64,000 bases of DNA from Bacteroidales bacterium (lineage in GTDB: Bacteria > Bacteroidota > Bacteroidia > Bacteroidales > Muribaculaceae): positions 63,012-127,011 of the forward strand of contig JAJBUG010000061.1 in NCBI GenBank assembly GCA_020860515.1, given 5' to 3'. Position numbers and translations under genes: made by a program. Below the pieces are notes generated by a model. The model saw nothing but the letters and a program-made list of their open reading frames with translations. It did not search any database and had not been told where the DNA came from. Every line of letters begins with the position of its first letter. Position 1 is the stretch's first letter. Below, piece after piece: positions 9,143 to 25,766 of the stretch.

Positions 9143-9254
9143 AGTGGTTCCCCCAGGACCTACTATGCCAAAAACACACTGAAAAGCGCTGATTTCCAGC
9201 CACCTCCCTCAGAACCAAATCATACACACCACCTCTTTTTTAACCTTAACCAAA

Positions 9255-10559
9255 ATGCGACAAAAAAACACTATTCTCCTCTCAGCATTAGCCATGGGCA
9301 TCTGTGCCCTGCAGGCCAATGCGCAAGTGGCCAACTATGCCTTAAGTTTCGACAAGGCTGGCATGGTCAACTGCGGATCCATGCCTGCGATGGCCGGAAG
9401 GGAATCCTACAGCATCCAGCTGTGGATATGCCCTGAGACTTGGGTTCCGGGTGCGACAATTATGTCGCAAGGCAATTCTTGGTCTATTGCAATAGGCCAA
9501 GAAGAAGGAACTATAGAGCTTTCAGTGGGCAAATCGACACTTGCTATCACATCTTCTGACCTTAAATGTAACCAATGGAGCCAAATCACAGTAGTATGTG
9601 ACCAGGGCGATGCCAAGGCACTTGTAAATGGCATCCAGGTGGCTCAAGCTGAGCTCAATCCAATGCCTATCGATGGCTCTGACCTGACGATCGGCGGCGG
9701 TTACATAGGTCGCATCGACGAGGTGCGCCTATGGAGCGAAGCCTTAACCGACGATTACAATTACTTCATTAACAATACCCTCAATCTTCATGCACCCCAG
9801 TGGACCGACTTGGCGGCTTACTATAAGATGGACCAAATTGATTGCGCACACCTGGTCGACTACAAGGGAATTGAAGAGACCGAAATCGAGTATAACAATC
9901 ATGGGGTGCTCAGCCCCGAAGGCGTGGTGCGCGTAAAGGTCGAGGACAACTCGGGGCTCCCTTACCTCATTAATGGCGCCTACACCAACAACGAACGATT
10001 CTTCGATCGCGCCATCCCACGCGAGCAATATCTCCTGAGCAACGACCTAATCATTCTGGGAATTGAATCTCTGGCAGATGGCCATGTGCGCGTGATGACA
10101 CCCAACAATCATGCCCAGGCAGTAGGCAATGTAGCTTATTTGGCTGAGTGCGAAGGGCGTCAAGGAGTGGCGCAATTCGATGGCTCAGGATATATGGCGC
10201 TCTCTGAGCGCACTATGGAGCCTACCGTTACCGAAGGCGCAACAGATGGTTATACCTTCGAGACCTGGTTCCTCGTGGATCAGTGGGTGAAGGATGCCTA
10301 TCTTTTTCGCAAGGAGGGCGACGATGCCGCCCAAGGATTCTCGGTGCGTCTCGGCGAGGAAGGCCAGCTAATCGTGCGCTGCAATGGCGTAAATTACGGA
10401 GCCAAACTCGACATCACCGCTGGAGAGTGGCACCACATCGGCATTGTGCCTCGCAACACTGGCGTGGCTCGCACCACATACCTCTTTGTATATGACGGAG
10501 TAGGCAAGAGCGCTACAGCTTCGCTGTGTGATGGAGGCACCGACTGCACCCCCCCTTAA
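9255..10559 (+). CDS. N-terminal half of frameshifted LamG-GH18 protein
   Basis: The frame (434 residues) has a signal peptide (MRQKNTILLSALAMGICALQANA) and two LamG/concanavalin-like domains. The first is at about residues 28-170 (ESYSIQLWICPETW ... YIGRIDEVRLWSEAL); the second starts near 315 (YTFETWFLVDQW, GEWHHIGIVPRN) but is cut at SLCDGGTDCTPP. The stop follows directly after a C7 run at 10549-10555. Removing one C continues the frame into PLNLDTIKAFIGENFQGKLDNTMLWN, which is the missing end of the second LamG domain, so this and the next entry are one gene of about 850 residues. Whether the break is real, phase-variable or a sequencing error cannot be told here. Confidence 0.8.
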   Translation: MRQKNTILLSALAMGICALQANAQVANYALSFDKAGMVNCGSMPAMAGRESYSIQLWICPETWVPGATIMSQGNSWSIAIGQEEGTIELSVGKSTLAITSSDLKCNQWSQITVVCDQGDAKALVNGIQVAQAELNPMPIDGSDLTIGGGYIGRIDEVRLWSEALTDDYNYFINNTLNLHAPQWTDLAAYYKMDQIDCAHLVDYKGIEETEIEYNNHGVLSPEGVVRVKVEDNSGLPYLINGAYTNNERFFDRAIPREQYLLSNDLIILGIESLADGHVRVMTPNNHAQAVGNVAYLAECEGRQGVAQFDGSGYMALSERTMEPTVTEGATDGYTFETWFLVDQWVKDAYLFRKEGDDAAQGFSVRLGEEGQLIVRCNGVNYGAKLDITAGEWHHIGIVPRNTGVARTTYLFVYDGVGKSATASLCDGGTDCTPP

Positions 10560-11808
10560 TCTCGATACCATTAAAGCTTTTATTGGTGAGAACTTCCAAG
10601 GCAAGCTCGACAACACCATGCTGTGGAATATGAATTTCGACGCAGCTGCCGTTAAAAGCCATAGCGCCTCGGTGCCTATGCCTGGCTTTGGCATTACCCT
10701 CACCTCGATGAACATGCAGAAGGCCAACACCTGCCTCCTTTTCGACGATAGTTCATGCCTCGGCTGGGATTCATATTCCCAGGACCACTGGCGCGACATC
10801 ATGACCTCGGCTTACGATGGCTATGCTGGTTACACCGTACGAATCTCAGTAAAGAGCCACAATGGCTGGCAGAACACTATAGCTGATGCTGAGCGTCGCA
10901 AGATTTTCGCCGCTGACTTGGCTGAAATCTCTGAGGGTTACGATGGCGTAGAGCTCGACCTCGAATGGATGGACGGTTTGCAGACCAATCTCGGCCTCTT
11001 GGCTCGTGAAATCCGCGCCGCCCTCCCCGAAGGCAAGACTTTCTTTATATCTTGCCACGCCTACGGCGCTTATCGCTTCCCACTCGAGGATATGGCCCTG
11101 GTAGATGGATTCACTTTCCAGCAGTATGGTCCGCAGACCACTTATTTCAGCTGGGACAACTATGTGAACACCACTCGCAATTTCCAGAACTATGGTTTTG
11201 AAAATTCAAAAATCATGACCTCGTATGCCACCACTACCTCGCAGGGCTCTAACGGAAATGGCACCGTGGCAGTGTCAGGCGTAAGAAATGGCTTTTTCGA
11301 TGCCGAGGGCTTCTCAGCCGAGGTCAATTCAGGCGAACTCAATGGATTCTCCTATGTGTTCACGGGGCCGATGCAAACCTACCAGCGCGCAGCTTATTGC
11401 GTGGAGAATAACCTGCAAGGCATCTTCTACTGGGATATGGGCAACGATGTGCCAGTGGAGCACCCTTTCAACTTGGCCAAATGGGCCAGCTACGGCCTGA
11501 ATGCCAATGTTGACCGCCACATCACCCATGTGGATGTAAAGCACGCTACCAATAGCATCAGTTCGGTAGCAGCCAACAAGTCCTCGGCCACTATGAAGCT
11601 CGCAAAATCAGCCGATGGCTCACGCGCCATAATCCATGGCGTAGAGAATCCCGCCAAAGCTGTACTCTACTCCCCCCTGGGAACTATCATAAACTCACAA
11701 AATGTGAGCCACAGTGCCATTGACCTTACAAGCATCGCCAAAGGGATGTTTGTGGTCATGGTCACTGATACCAACGGTAACACCTACTCTTCAAAATTTG
11801 TAAACTAA
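10528..11808 (+). CDS. C-terminal half of frameshifted LamG-GH18 protein (GH18 catalytic domain)
   Basis: This 426-residue frame completes the second LamG domain and then encodes a GH18 TIM barrel. The motif YDGVELDLEWMD matches the DxxDxDxE signature of chitinases and endo-beta-N-acetylglucosaminidases (first Asp-x-x position Glu); the catalytic acid Glu is about residue 570 of the restored protein. Later barrel strands include FTFQQYG and GIFYWDMGND. The tail (PAKAVLYSPLGTIINSQN ... GMFVVMVTDTNGNTYSSKF) resembles a type IX sorting domain. GH18 beside SusC/SusD usually acts on GlcNAc-containing glycans (N-glycan core or chitin-like bonds). The ATG at 10528 lies inside the second LamG domain, so independent translation is unlikely to yield a normal protein. 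Confidence 0.85.
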   Translation: MMEAPTAPPLNLDTIKAFIGENFQGKLDNTMLWNMNFDAAAVKSHSASVPMPGFGITLTSMNMQKANTCLLFDDSSCLGWDSYSQDHWRDIMTSAYDGYAGYTVRISVKSHNGWQNTIADAERRKIFAADLAEISEGYDGVELDLEWMDGLQTNLGLLAREIRAALPEGKTFFISCHAYGAYRFPLEDMALVDGFTFQQYGPQTTYFSWDNYVNTTRNFQNYGFENSKIMTSYATTTSQGSNGNGTVAVSGVRNGFFDAEGFSAEVNSGELNGFSYVFTGPMQTYQRAAYCVENNLQGIFYWDMGNDVPVEHPFNLAKWASYGLNANVDRHITHVDVKHATNSISSVAANKSSATMKLAKSADGSRAIIHGVENPAKAVLYSPLGTIINSQNVSHSAIDLTSIAKGMFVVMVTDTNGNTYSSKFVN

Positions 11809-11823
11809 ATCAATCAATTTCTC

Positions 11824-12333
11824 ATGAAGAATATCTTTTATCTAATGGCTGCGGCTGTGATGGGCAGTGCGCTGGTCACATCGTGTGTGGATGACGATCC
11901 AGGCCCCTACGGCAACTATGGCGATCCCACTGTGAAGGCTGCCCTCTCAATCCCCAGCTTTTACAGCCAGTCCAATCCCTCGCAAGTGTATGCTCTGCAG
12001 ATTGATGGAGCTGAGCCTACCGACACTACCTACGAGGTGCCTGCCATGACAGCTTCCTACTATGTGTATGAGCCTGTGCGCGTGCCATGCGACGCCGACA
12101 CATTCATAATGCGTGTTAACAGCAATGCCCGCTGGAGCGCGTCAACCCCATCGAAGAATGGCCTTTTCATTATCAACAATGTGGGCAATGGAGATGCAGA
12201 TGCCTCATTCCGCTGCACAAAGAACTCATCGAAGACTGCGGATCGTGTGCGTTACATGTACTTCTACTCCAACGACAGCACCACAATGCACAAAATCACT
12301 ATCGTGCAAGAGAAAACCGTAGAGACAGAATAA
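11824..12333 (+). CDS. Small lipoprotein with BACON-like domain
   Basis: A 169-residue protein with a lipoprotein signal ending GSALVTSC (lipidated Cys21) followed by acidic residues DDDPGP, which in Bacteroidetes often direct lipoproteins to the outer surface. The second half (CDADTFIMRVNSNARWSAS ... GNGDADASFRCTKN ... HKITIVQEK) follows the pattern of BACON-type Ig-like domains: a W-x-hydrophobic stretch followed by ITIVQ. It lies 15 bp after the GH18 gene and 27 bp before susC, so it is in the operon and probably a surface glycan-binding accessory protein (inference from position). Confidence 0.72.
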   Translation: MKNIFYLMAAAVMGSALVTSCVDDDPGPYGNYGDPTVKAALSIPSFYSQSNPSQVYALQIDGAEPTDTTYEVPAMTASYYVYEPVRVPCDADTFIMRVNSNARWSASTPSKNGLFIINNVGNGDADASFRCTKNSSKTADRVRYMYFYSNDSTTMHKITIVQEKTVETE

Positions 12334-12360
12334 TCAAAATTCCCGAAACGAATTACAGCA

Positions 12361-15300
12361 ATGAAGAAACACATAGCAATATTGGCATCATGCCTGATGG
12401 CTACGGTTGCAGCCTTTGCCGAGGAAATCACCGTCACCGGCACTGTGTATGAGCCCGATGGCGAGCCTGCAATTGGCGTAAGCGTAAAGGTGCTGGGCCA
12501 AGCCTTAGGCGTGAGCACAGATATCGATGGCAACTTCCGCATCCCCGTGGATTCAGAAGGTTCGCTCGAGGTATCTTACATCGGCTACCAAACTCAGACC
12601 GTGAAAATCAATGGTCGCACTCATATCGACATAACTCTTACCGACCCCACAGCTCAGAACCTGCAGGAGGTGGTAATCGTGGGTTACGGCACACAAAAGA
12701 AAATCAATGCTACTGGTTCGGTAAAGACTATCGACAACAGCGTGCTGGAGTCGCGTCCCGTGGGCAACGCCGTGCAGGGTCTCCAAGGCGCAGTAGCTGG
12801 CCTTAATATCACCAACGATGCTGGTGGCGCCCTTGGCGAGTCGATGAACATCAACATCCGCGGTGTCGGTTCAATCGGCGAGGGTTCTTCCTCATCCCCC
12901 CTAATCTTGATTGATGGCATGGAGGGCGACCTTTCGACCATCAACCCCAATGATATTGAAAACATCTCAGTGCTCAAGGATGCTGCCGCAGCCTCAATTT
13001 ACGGTTCGCGCGCTCCCTTCGGCGTAATCTTGGTAACAACCAAGAACGGACAAAAAGGCACCAAGGTAGCTTACAGTGGCAACCTACGCTTCCAGCAGCC
13101 TGTGTCGGTGCCCAAGATGGTGGATAGCTACACATTCGCCAACATGGTAAATGAGGCTTACTCCAACTCAGGAAATGCCAGCACACCCTTCAGCCCCAGC
13201 TATATGGATCGTCTGCTGCAATATCAGCAGGGCCTAATCGACTACGCTACCGAAGCCCAGACCTCTGACCCCTCGAAGTGGAAGACCAACTTCGAATCAT
13301 GGGGCAATACCGACTGGTACGATGTATATCTCAAGAATCACACCTTCTCACAGGAGCACAACATGAGCATCTCGGGCGGTGGCGACAATGTTACCTACTA
13401 TCTGTCGGGCAACTACTTGCGCCAAAGCGGTCTCTTTAACTTCGCTGATGAGAAATACCAGCGTCTGGCTCTCACTGGTAAGGTTAACATCAAGTTTAAC
13501 AACTATGTTCGCCTCAACTGGACCACTCGCATCATCAGCACCGAGAACGATAAGCCCTCGGCTCTCAATGCTCTTTTCTTCCACAATCTGGGCCGTCGCT
13601 ATCCGACTATCCCTCTCTATACCCCCACTGGCGAATACCATCCCGATTCGATGATCCAGCCTCTGCAGAATGGCGGACGCGTCAACAGCGACACCAAACA
13701 GTTCTACAACCAGGCCAACCTCATCATCGAGCCTGTCAAGGGCTGGCAGATCCACGCTGACATCAGCAGCCGTATCGAGCGCAATCCTTACACTCGCCAG
13801 TTTATACCCACCACTTATGAGGGCCCTGATGGCCAGTCCAATTACATACTCTCACTCTTTGGCCTCAACGACAAGAAGGTGGTGAACACCTCGAATGGCA
13901 CATTCACCGTATGGCCCGCACTTGGCGAGAGCTGGTATGAGAAGGCTAACGCTTCTGTGGATTATTTCACCACTAACTTCTACACTGACTATGCCCTAAC
14001 CATCAAGGACAAGCACAACTTCAAGTTCTTGGCTGGTGTGCAGACCGAGTACTACAAGACCCAGACTGACCGCATGGGCTCTAACAACATCCTGCTCGAC
14101 GACGTGCCATTCCTCCCCACAGAAATTGGCGGCGCAGGCACAATGATTTCGCAAAAGAAGGGCGAATGGTCATCAGTGGGCGTGTTCGGACGTATCAATT
14201 ACAACTACGACGACCGCTACATGGCTGAAGTCAACCTCCGTGGCGACGCTGCAAGCCGTTTCCCCTCGGATCAGCGCTGGGGCGTATTCCCCTCGTTCTC
14301 GCTCGGTTGGAACATCGCTCAGGAGCATTTCTGGGAGCCGATCGCAAATGCTGGCTGGCACTATTTCAAGCTTCGAGGCTCTTACGGTACTCTTGGCAAC
14401 CAGAACACCACATCGTTCTATCCCTACTATCAGCAGATGGCTTCGGGCGGCGGCGAGCTCGTGCTCGGCGGTGGACAGGCAGTAGTTCTACCCATGTATA
14501 CCCCCTACAGCACTTCGCTCACTTGGGAGCGCATTGAGAATATCGGTGCCGGTATCGACATTGGCCTGATGAACAACCGCTTGACTGGTTCGTTCGACTG
14601 GTATCAGCGCAAGACCAAGGATATGGTGGGTCCAGCGCTCTCACTCCCAGGCATCTTCGGCGCCGATGCACCCAAGACCAACAATGCAGAAATGCGCACT
14701 CGCGGCTGGGAAGTGGAAATCTCGTGGCGCGATCGCATCAACCGCGACTGGAGCTATGGCATCTCGGCCTCAATCAGCGATTACAAGACTATTGTGACCA
14801 AGTACGACTCAGCTGACAATAGCATCTTCGGCTGGTACGAAGGCAAGGAGTATGGCACCATCTGGGGTTACAAGACCGCTGGCATTGCTAAGAGCGACGC
14901 AGAAATGGCGGCTTGGCTGGCCAACCAATCACAGACAGCCCTCGGCGACAAGTGGGGCGGCGGTGACATCATGTACCGCGACCTCGATGGCAACGGCGAA
15001 GTTTCACCTGGAGCAAGCACCCTTGACAACCACGGCGACCTTGCTGTAATCGGTAACACTACACCTCGCTACGCATTTAGCTTCACCCTGGAGTCACAAT
15101 GGAAATTCATTGATTTCCGCGCTTACTTCCAAGGCATTGGCAAGCGTGACTTCTTCATCGGCAACGGCGTGACCAACGGCCCAGACTACGGTACAGCCTC
15201 ATTCTTCGGCTGGGGTGGCGCTCAATGGCAGTTCTCACTCTTCGAGGATCATCTGGATTACTTCCGCTTTGCTGACTCGGCTCTCGGTGCCAATATGGAC

Positions 15301-15609
15301 AATCCCTACTACGCACGTCTGCGCTACGATAAGAACAACATCTGGTGCTCAGACCGCTATATCCAGAGCGCTTCATATCTGCGCCTGAAGAACCTGCAAG
15401 TAGGTTTCACCATGCCCAAGTGCAAGCTCTCAAAATATGTGCAGAAGGCTCGCCTCTATGTATCGGGCGAAAACCTCTTCACGCTTACCAAGCTCCGCAT
15501 CCTCGACCCCGAGGCCCTGAGCACATCTGACTCGGATTACAACGGCGGTGCCGGAAAGACTTATCCTCAGTACCGCACATGGTCGGTAGGTCTGGAGTTA
15601 ACATTCTAA
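12361..15609 (+). CDS. SusC/RagA-family TonB-dependent outer-membrane transporter
   Basis: 1082 residues: signal peptide (MKKHIAILASCLMATVAAFA), a carboxypeptidase-regulatory-like Ig domain (ITVTGTVYEPDGEPAIGVSV to about residue 95), a plug domain starting after the linker EVVIVGYGTQKK (with GLQGAVAGLNI and ILIDGMEGD), and a 22-strand barrel. The C-terminus YPQYRTWSVGLELTF ends in Phe as expected for barrel assembly. SusC proteins import oligosaccharides across the outer membrane under a SusD lid. The next gene is susD, 34 bp away. The length is typical. Substrate cannot be read from the sequence, but neighbours point to host-type glycan. Confidence 0.95.
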   Translation: MKKHIAILASCLMATVAAFAEEITVTGTVYEPDGEPAIGVSVKVLGQALGVSTDIDGNFRIPVDSEGSLEVSYIGYQTQTVKINGRTHIDITLTDPTAQNLQEVVIVGYGTQKKINATGSVKTIDNSVLESRPVGNAVQGLQGAVAGLNITNDAGGALGESMNINIRGVGSIGEGSSSSPLILIDGMEGDLSTINPNDIENISVLKDAAAASIYGSRAPFGVILVTTKNGQKGTKVAYSGNLRFQQPVSVPKMVDSYTFANMVNEAYSNSGNASTPFSPSYMDRLLQYQQGLIDYATEAQTSDPSKWKTNFESWGNTDWYDVYLKNHTFSQEHNMSISGGGDNVTYYLSGNYLRQSGLFNFADEKYQRLALTGKVNIKFNNYVRLNWTTRIISTENDKPSALNALFFHNLGRRYPTIPLYTPTGEYHPDSMIQPLQNGGRVNSDTKQFYNQANLIIEPVKGWQIHADISSRIERNPYTRQFIPTTYEGPDGQSNYILSLFGLNDKKVVNTSNGTFTVWPALGESWYEKANASVDYFTTNFYTDYALTIKDKHNFKFLAGVQTEYYKTQTDRMGSNNILLDDVPFLPTEIGGAGTMISQKKGEWSSVGVFGRINYNYDDRYMAEVNLRGDAASRFPSDQRWGVFPSFSLGWNIAQEHFWEPIANAGWHYFKLRGSYGTLGNQNTTSFYPYYQQMASGGGELVLGGGQAVVLPMYTPYSTSLTWERIENIGAGIDIGLMNNRLTGSFDWYQRKTKDMVGPALSLPGIFGADAPKTNNAEMRTRGWEVEISWRDRINRDWSYGISASISDYKTIVTKYDSADNSIFGWYEGKEYGTIWGYKTAGIAKSDAEMAAWLANQSQTALGDKWGGGDIMYRDLDGNGEVSPGASTLDNHGDLAVIGNTTPRYAFSFTLESQWKFIDFRAYFQGIGKRDFFIGNGVTNGPDYGTASFFGWGGAQWQFSLFEDHLDYFRFADSALGANMDNPYYARLRYDKNNIWCSDRYIQSASYLRLKNLQVGFTMPKCKLSKYVQKARLYVSGENLFTLTKLRILDPEALSTSDSDYNGGAGKTYPQYRTWSVGLELTF

Positions 15610-15643
15610 AAATCTTTCTAACTTGTTAATGCACACACAAAAA

Positions 15644-17599
15644 ATGAACAAGCTCAATATAATAATAGCCGCAGCGTCGATGGCTCTCGTTTCTTGTAAC
15701 GATTTCCTGGAGCGCGAGCCACTCGACTTCGGCAACAAAGATTCTTACTATCGCACTGCCGAGGATCTGAAGATCGCAGTGAACGACTTCTATCAGGTGC
15801 TTCCGGTCAATAACCGCCTCCTTGGTGGCATCTACAGCGAGGACACCAACTCCGATAACCAATGCTCGGGCACCCCATCCACTGTGCTTTACCGTGGCAA
15901 CAAGCGCACCGTGATGATGGACGATGCTGACAATGAGTGGAACTTCGAGATGCTCCGTGGCATCAACGACTTCATCAATACCTCAGAGGAGAAGATGGAA
16001 CATATCACTGGCAATGAGGCGCTCAAGAATCATTACCTCGGCGAGGGCTATTTCTTCCGTGCCTATGAGTACTATCGTCTGCTCAAGAATTTTGGCGACA
16101 CTCCCATTCTCACCGAGGTGCTCAGTGATGACCTGGCCACTCTTATTGAGAAGAGCAAGCGCCAACCTCGCAATCAGGTGGCTCGCTTCATCATCGAGGA
16201 CCTTGACAAGGCTGCAAGCCTGCTGCAAGCGAATGCCCCTGAGTCGGGACGCATCACCAAGGCTGCCGCTTATGCGCTCAAGTCGCGCGTGGCTCTCTAC
16301 GAGGGCACTTGGGAGAAATACCATGCCAACACATGCTTTGTGCCTGGCAACCAGAAATGGCCTGGTGCAGCTTACAATACCGACTTTGCTTGGCCCCTTG
16401 GCAGCGCCGAAGCTGAGTACAAGTACTTCTTCCAGGAAGCTTACAAGGCTGCTGATCTGGCCTTGGAGGGTCGCACTGTCCTGGAGACAGACTATCCAAG
16501 CATGTTCGTAAACTTCACCTCGACCTTTGGCGACAGCCATGAGGTAATCCTGGCTCGCTACTATCTCTCAGGCGTGCTTTCGCACAGCGCATCAGCTTTC
16601 TTGAAGTCAGGTGGCAACAATGGCGTCACTCGCGCTGCCGTAAACTCATACCTCATGACCAGCGGTCTGCCAATCTATGCAGATGCCAACTACCAGGGCG
16701 ACACTGAGTCGTACTACGAACTAAAGAATCGCGACCTCCGCCTCACCACCTCGGTGCGCGCTTGCGGCAAAGACATTGTAAATGTCAGCACTGACCCCAT
16801 CACTGGCGACATCACCGGCGATACCATCTATTACTATCTGCCTTATATCGCAGAATCGGCCAACACCAAGTGCATCACTGGCTACGAGCTCAACAAGTGG
16901 TGCAGCACCGATCCTGAGCAGCAGACCCAGTATTATACCACCACCGCTGTGCCTCTGATTCGCACAGGCGAGGTTATGGTCAATTACCTGGAGGCTTACT
17001 ACGAGGCAAATGGCAACCTTGGCGGTAATTGCGACACCTACTGGCGCGCACTCCGCAGCCGTGCTGGCGTTGACACCGACTATAACAAGACCATTGCTAA
17101 CACCGACCTGGCAAAGGAGAACGACTTGGCTATCTGGTCGCGCGGCAATCTAATCGATGAGACTCTTTATAACATCCGTCGCGAGCGTCGCTGCGAGCTT
17201 ATCGCGGAAGGTTTCCGTCTTGACGATCTCAAGCGGTGGCGCGCACTCGACATGTGCAATGCAGCTGGCATGGTCACCGACAGCGATGCTACTGGCTACC
17301 AGCCCGAGGGTTTCAATCTCTGGGAGAAGGTATATGAGTACTACGAAGAGGCCAAAAAGACCCTTGGTGCTGGCACTGTGTCGCAGCAGTCGGTATCTAA
17401 CTACCTACGTCCGCTCCAGACCTCTACCAACTCAAATGCCTACAATGGCTACGACTTCCCCAAGCCTCACTACTTGGAGCCAATTCCAATCTCGGAGTTC
17501 TCACTGACTACCGTAAATGGCAGCAGCACCATGTATCAGAATCCAGGATGGCCTCAGAATGCCGACGGCATCGCAGATTACAGCTACGACTGCGATTAA
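15644..17599 (+). CDS. SusD/RagB-family surface glycan-binding lipoprotein
   Basis: 651 residues from ATG 15644, chosen because it starts a lipoprotein signal MNKLNIIIAAASMALVSC (Cys18) followed by NDFLEREPLD, a typical SusD N-terminus. In-frame upstream starts at 15623 (TTG) and 15629 (ATG) add a charged leader and are less likely. The helical TPR-like core (YFFRAYEYYRLLKNFGDTPIL, RRERRCELIAEGFRLDDLKRW) and the C-terminus PIPISEFSLTT...YQNPGW are family hallmarks. It forms the lid of the SusC transporter. Mature protein is somewhat longer than StarchSusD, within family range. Confidence 0.95.
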   Translation: MNKLNIIIAAASMALVSCNDFLEREPLDFGNKDSYYRTAEDLKIAVNDFYQVLPVNNRLLGGIYSEDTNSDNQCSGTPSTVLYRGNKRTVMMDDADNEWNFEMLRGINDFINTSEEKMEHITGNEALKNHYLGEGYFFRAYEYYRLLKNFGDTPILTEVLSDDLATLIEKSKRQPRNQVARFIIEDLDKAASLLQANAPESGRITKAAAYALKSRVALYEGTWEKYHANTCFVPGNQKWPGAAYNTDFAWPLGSAEAEYKYFFQEAYKAADLALEGRTVLETDYPSMFVNFTSTFGDSHEVILARYYLSGVLSHSASAFLKSGGNNGVTRAAVNSYLMTSGLPIYADANYQGDTESYYELKNRDLRLTTSVRACGKDIVNVSTDPITGDITGDTIYYYLPYIAESANTKCITGYELNKWCSTDPEQQTQYYTTTAVPLIRTGEVMVNYLEAYYEANGNLGGNCDTYWRALRSRAGVDTDYNKTIANTDLAKENDLAIWSRGNLIDETLYNIRRERRCELIAEGFRLDDLKRWRALDMCNAAGMVTDSDATGYQPEGFNLWEKVYEYYEEAKKTLGAGTVSQQSVSNYLRPLQTSTNSNAYNGYDFPKPHYLEPIPISEFSLTTVNGSSTMYQNPGWPQNADGIADYSYDCD

Positions 17600-17638
17600 T
17601 CCCACGATATAGCATTAACATCAATTAGAAAGGTGATA

Positions 17639-17675
17639 GGGAAGAACACTTGCGCACAGCCCTTGAGTTCTTCCC
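17639..17675 (+). terminator. Hairpin between susD and sulfatase gene
   Basis: GGGAAGAAC (17639-17647) pairs with GTTCTTCCC (17667-17675), followed by TTTCATTT. It may be a partial terminator that lowers expression of the enzymes relative to SusC/SusD. Confidence 0.55.
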
Positions 17676-17706
17676 TTTCATTTAAAATAACCAAATTTCA
17701 ACACCA

Positions 17707-24550
<6,844 letters not shown>

Positions 24551-24565
24551 TTCATATTACATTTT

Positions 24566-24610
24566 GAAAATAAAACTGCCATATTACCATGATATGGCAG
24601 TTTTATTTTC
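24566..24610 (+). terminator. Terminator at end of the glycan locus
   Basis: A perfect 19-bp stem (24566-24584 with 24592-24610) around a 7-nt loop TACCATG, with A-rich 5' and T-rich 3' ends. It starts 15 bp after the GH20-GH2 stop. Confidence 0.88.
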
Positions 24611-24651
24611 AAATAATTCTGAATAATGTTAGAAAATCGGAGTATTTTTTG

Positions 24652-24659
24652 TAATTTTG
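24652..24659 (+). promoter_or_regulatory. -7 element of purU promoter
   Basis: TAATTTTG matches TAnnTTTG, 34 nt before the purU ATG. The -33 element is weak. Confidence 0.5.
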
Positions 24660-24693
24660 CAACTCCAATAGTACAATTCTCAATCAAAAAACA

Positions 24694-25581
24694 ATGATTA
24701 ACCGCTCCGACGTTAAAAGCGCACCCACAGCAATCTTGCTGCTTTATTGCCCTGACCAGCCTGGCATTATTACAGAAATCACTCGATTCATAGCTGACAA
24801 TCGAGGCAATATTGTGTATCTTGACCAATATGTTGACCGTCACGATGGCATCTTCTTTATGCGAATAGAATGGGAATTGGAGAACTTTGTGGTGCCTCGT
24901 GACCGCATCGATGAGTTTATCAACACTCTCTATGCTGAGCGTTATGGCATGACTTATTATTTGTATTTCACCGACCAGAGACCCAGAATGGCTCTGTTCG
25001 TATCAAAAATGAGTCATTGCCTATATGACCTTTTGGCCCGCTACAATGCGGGAGAATTAGAATGTGACATTCCCTGCATAGTCAGCAATCATGAGGATTT
25101 GCGATATGTAGCTGAGCAGTTTGACATTCCTTATTATGTATGGTCAATCAACAAGGATCATTCAAATAAGCGTGAAGTGGAAGAGGCGGAGTTGGATTTG
25201 CTTCGTCGCGAGCGAATCACATTCATTGTGTTGGCTCGATATATGCAAATTATTACTGAGGATATGATTAAGGCATATCCTAATCGAATTATTAATATCC
25301 ACCACTCATTCTTGCCTGCCTTCATTGGCGCCAAGCCATATCATCAGGCATGGCAGCGGGGCGTGAAAATAATCGGTGCCACAAGCCATTATGTTACCAC
25401 CGAACTCGATGCCGGTCCTATTATTGAGCAAGATGTGGTGCGCATTACTCACCGCGATACCCCGGAAACTCTTGTGCTCAAGGGTCGAGATTTGGAAAAA
25501 ATTGTTCTTTCACGCGCTGTAAAAAAACACATTGAGCGCAAAATCCTAACCTATAACAACCGCACTTTTATTTTCACCTGA
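24694..25581 (+). CDS. purU: formyltetrahydrofolate deformylase
   Basis: 295 residues. An N-terminal ACT domain (AILLLYCPDQPGIITEITRFI, residues about 12-90) precedes a formyltransferase-like hydrolase domain. Active-site segments are ARYMQIITEDMI, INIHHSFLPAFIGAKPYHQA and GATSHYVTTELDAGPIIEQD, carrying the conserved Asn-His-Asp set. It hydrolyses 10-formyl-THF to formate and THF, balancing one-carbon pools. Length is near the 280-290 usual for PurU. Monocistronic, between a strong terminator and the SRP RNA gene. Confidence 0.95.
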   Translation: MINRSDVKSAPTAILLLYCPDQPGIITEITRFIADNRGNIVYLDQYVDRHDGIFFMRIEWELENFVVPRDRIDEFINTLYAERYGMTYYLYFTDQRPRMALFVSKMSHCLYDLLARYNAGELECDIPCIVSNHEDLRYVAEQFDIPYYVWSINKDHSNKREVEEAELDLLRRERITFIVLARYMQIITEDMIKAYPNRIINIHHSFLPAFIGAKPYHQAWQRGVKIIGATSHYVTTELDAGPIIEQDVVRITHRDTPETLVLKGRDLEKIVLSRAVKKHIERKILTYNNRTFIFT

Positions 25582-25611
25582 TGTCACATGAAAATATTTG
25601 TGAGAAATATT

Positions 25612-25642
25612 TTTGTGGATTCAGAAAAAAGTCGTAACTTTG
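25612..25642 (+). promoter_or_regulatory. Promoter of the SRP RNA gene
   Basis: TTTG (25612-25615), a 19-nt spacer and TAACTTTG (25635-25642): an exact Bacteroidetes consensus promoter a few bases before the RNA. Confidence 0.8.
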
Positions 25643-25647
25643 CAGTC

Positions 25648-25749
25648 GGGTAAGTCCTACACGACCAGCTCCCCCAAAATCCCCCAGGTCTTGACCGAAG
25701 CAAGGGTATGGGGTTGTAGCGGTGCGATGTAGCAAGCTTACCCTTTTTT
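25648..25749 (+). ncRNA. ffs: Signal recognition particle RNA, 4.5S type
   Basis: About 100 nt. The ends pair (GGGTAAG 25648-25654 with CTTACCC 25737-25743), followed by a T6 terminator run. The centre holds the conserved SRP apical hairpin: CCCCCAGGTC, TTGACCGAAGCAAGGG, then GGGG, matching the AGGUC / GAAGCA signature bound by Ffh. A consensus promoter lies directly upstream. The RNA forms the SRP with Ffh and targets nascent membrane and exported proteins. Exact ends are inferred. Confidence 0.88.
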
Positions 25750-25766
25750 CGTTTATACCCCATGGG

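Noticed and set aside
15983..16540. Long antisense frame in susD
   Set aside because: No recognisable domain; expected by codon bias in a GC-richer coding region.
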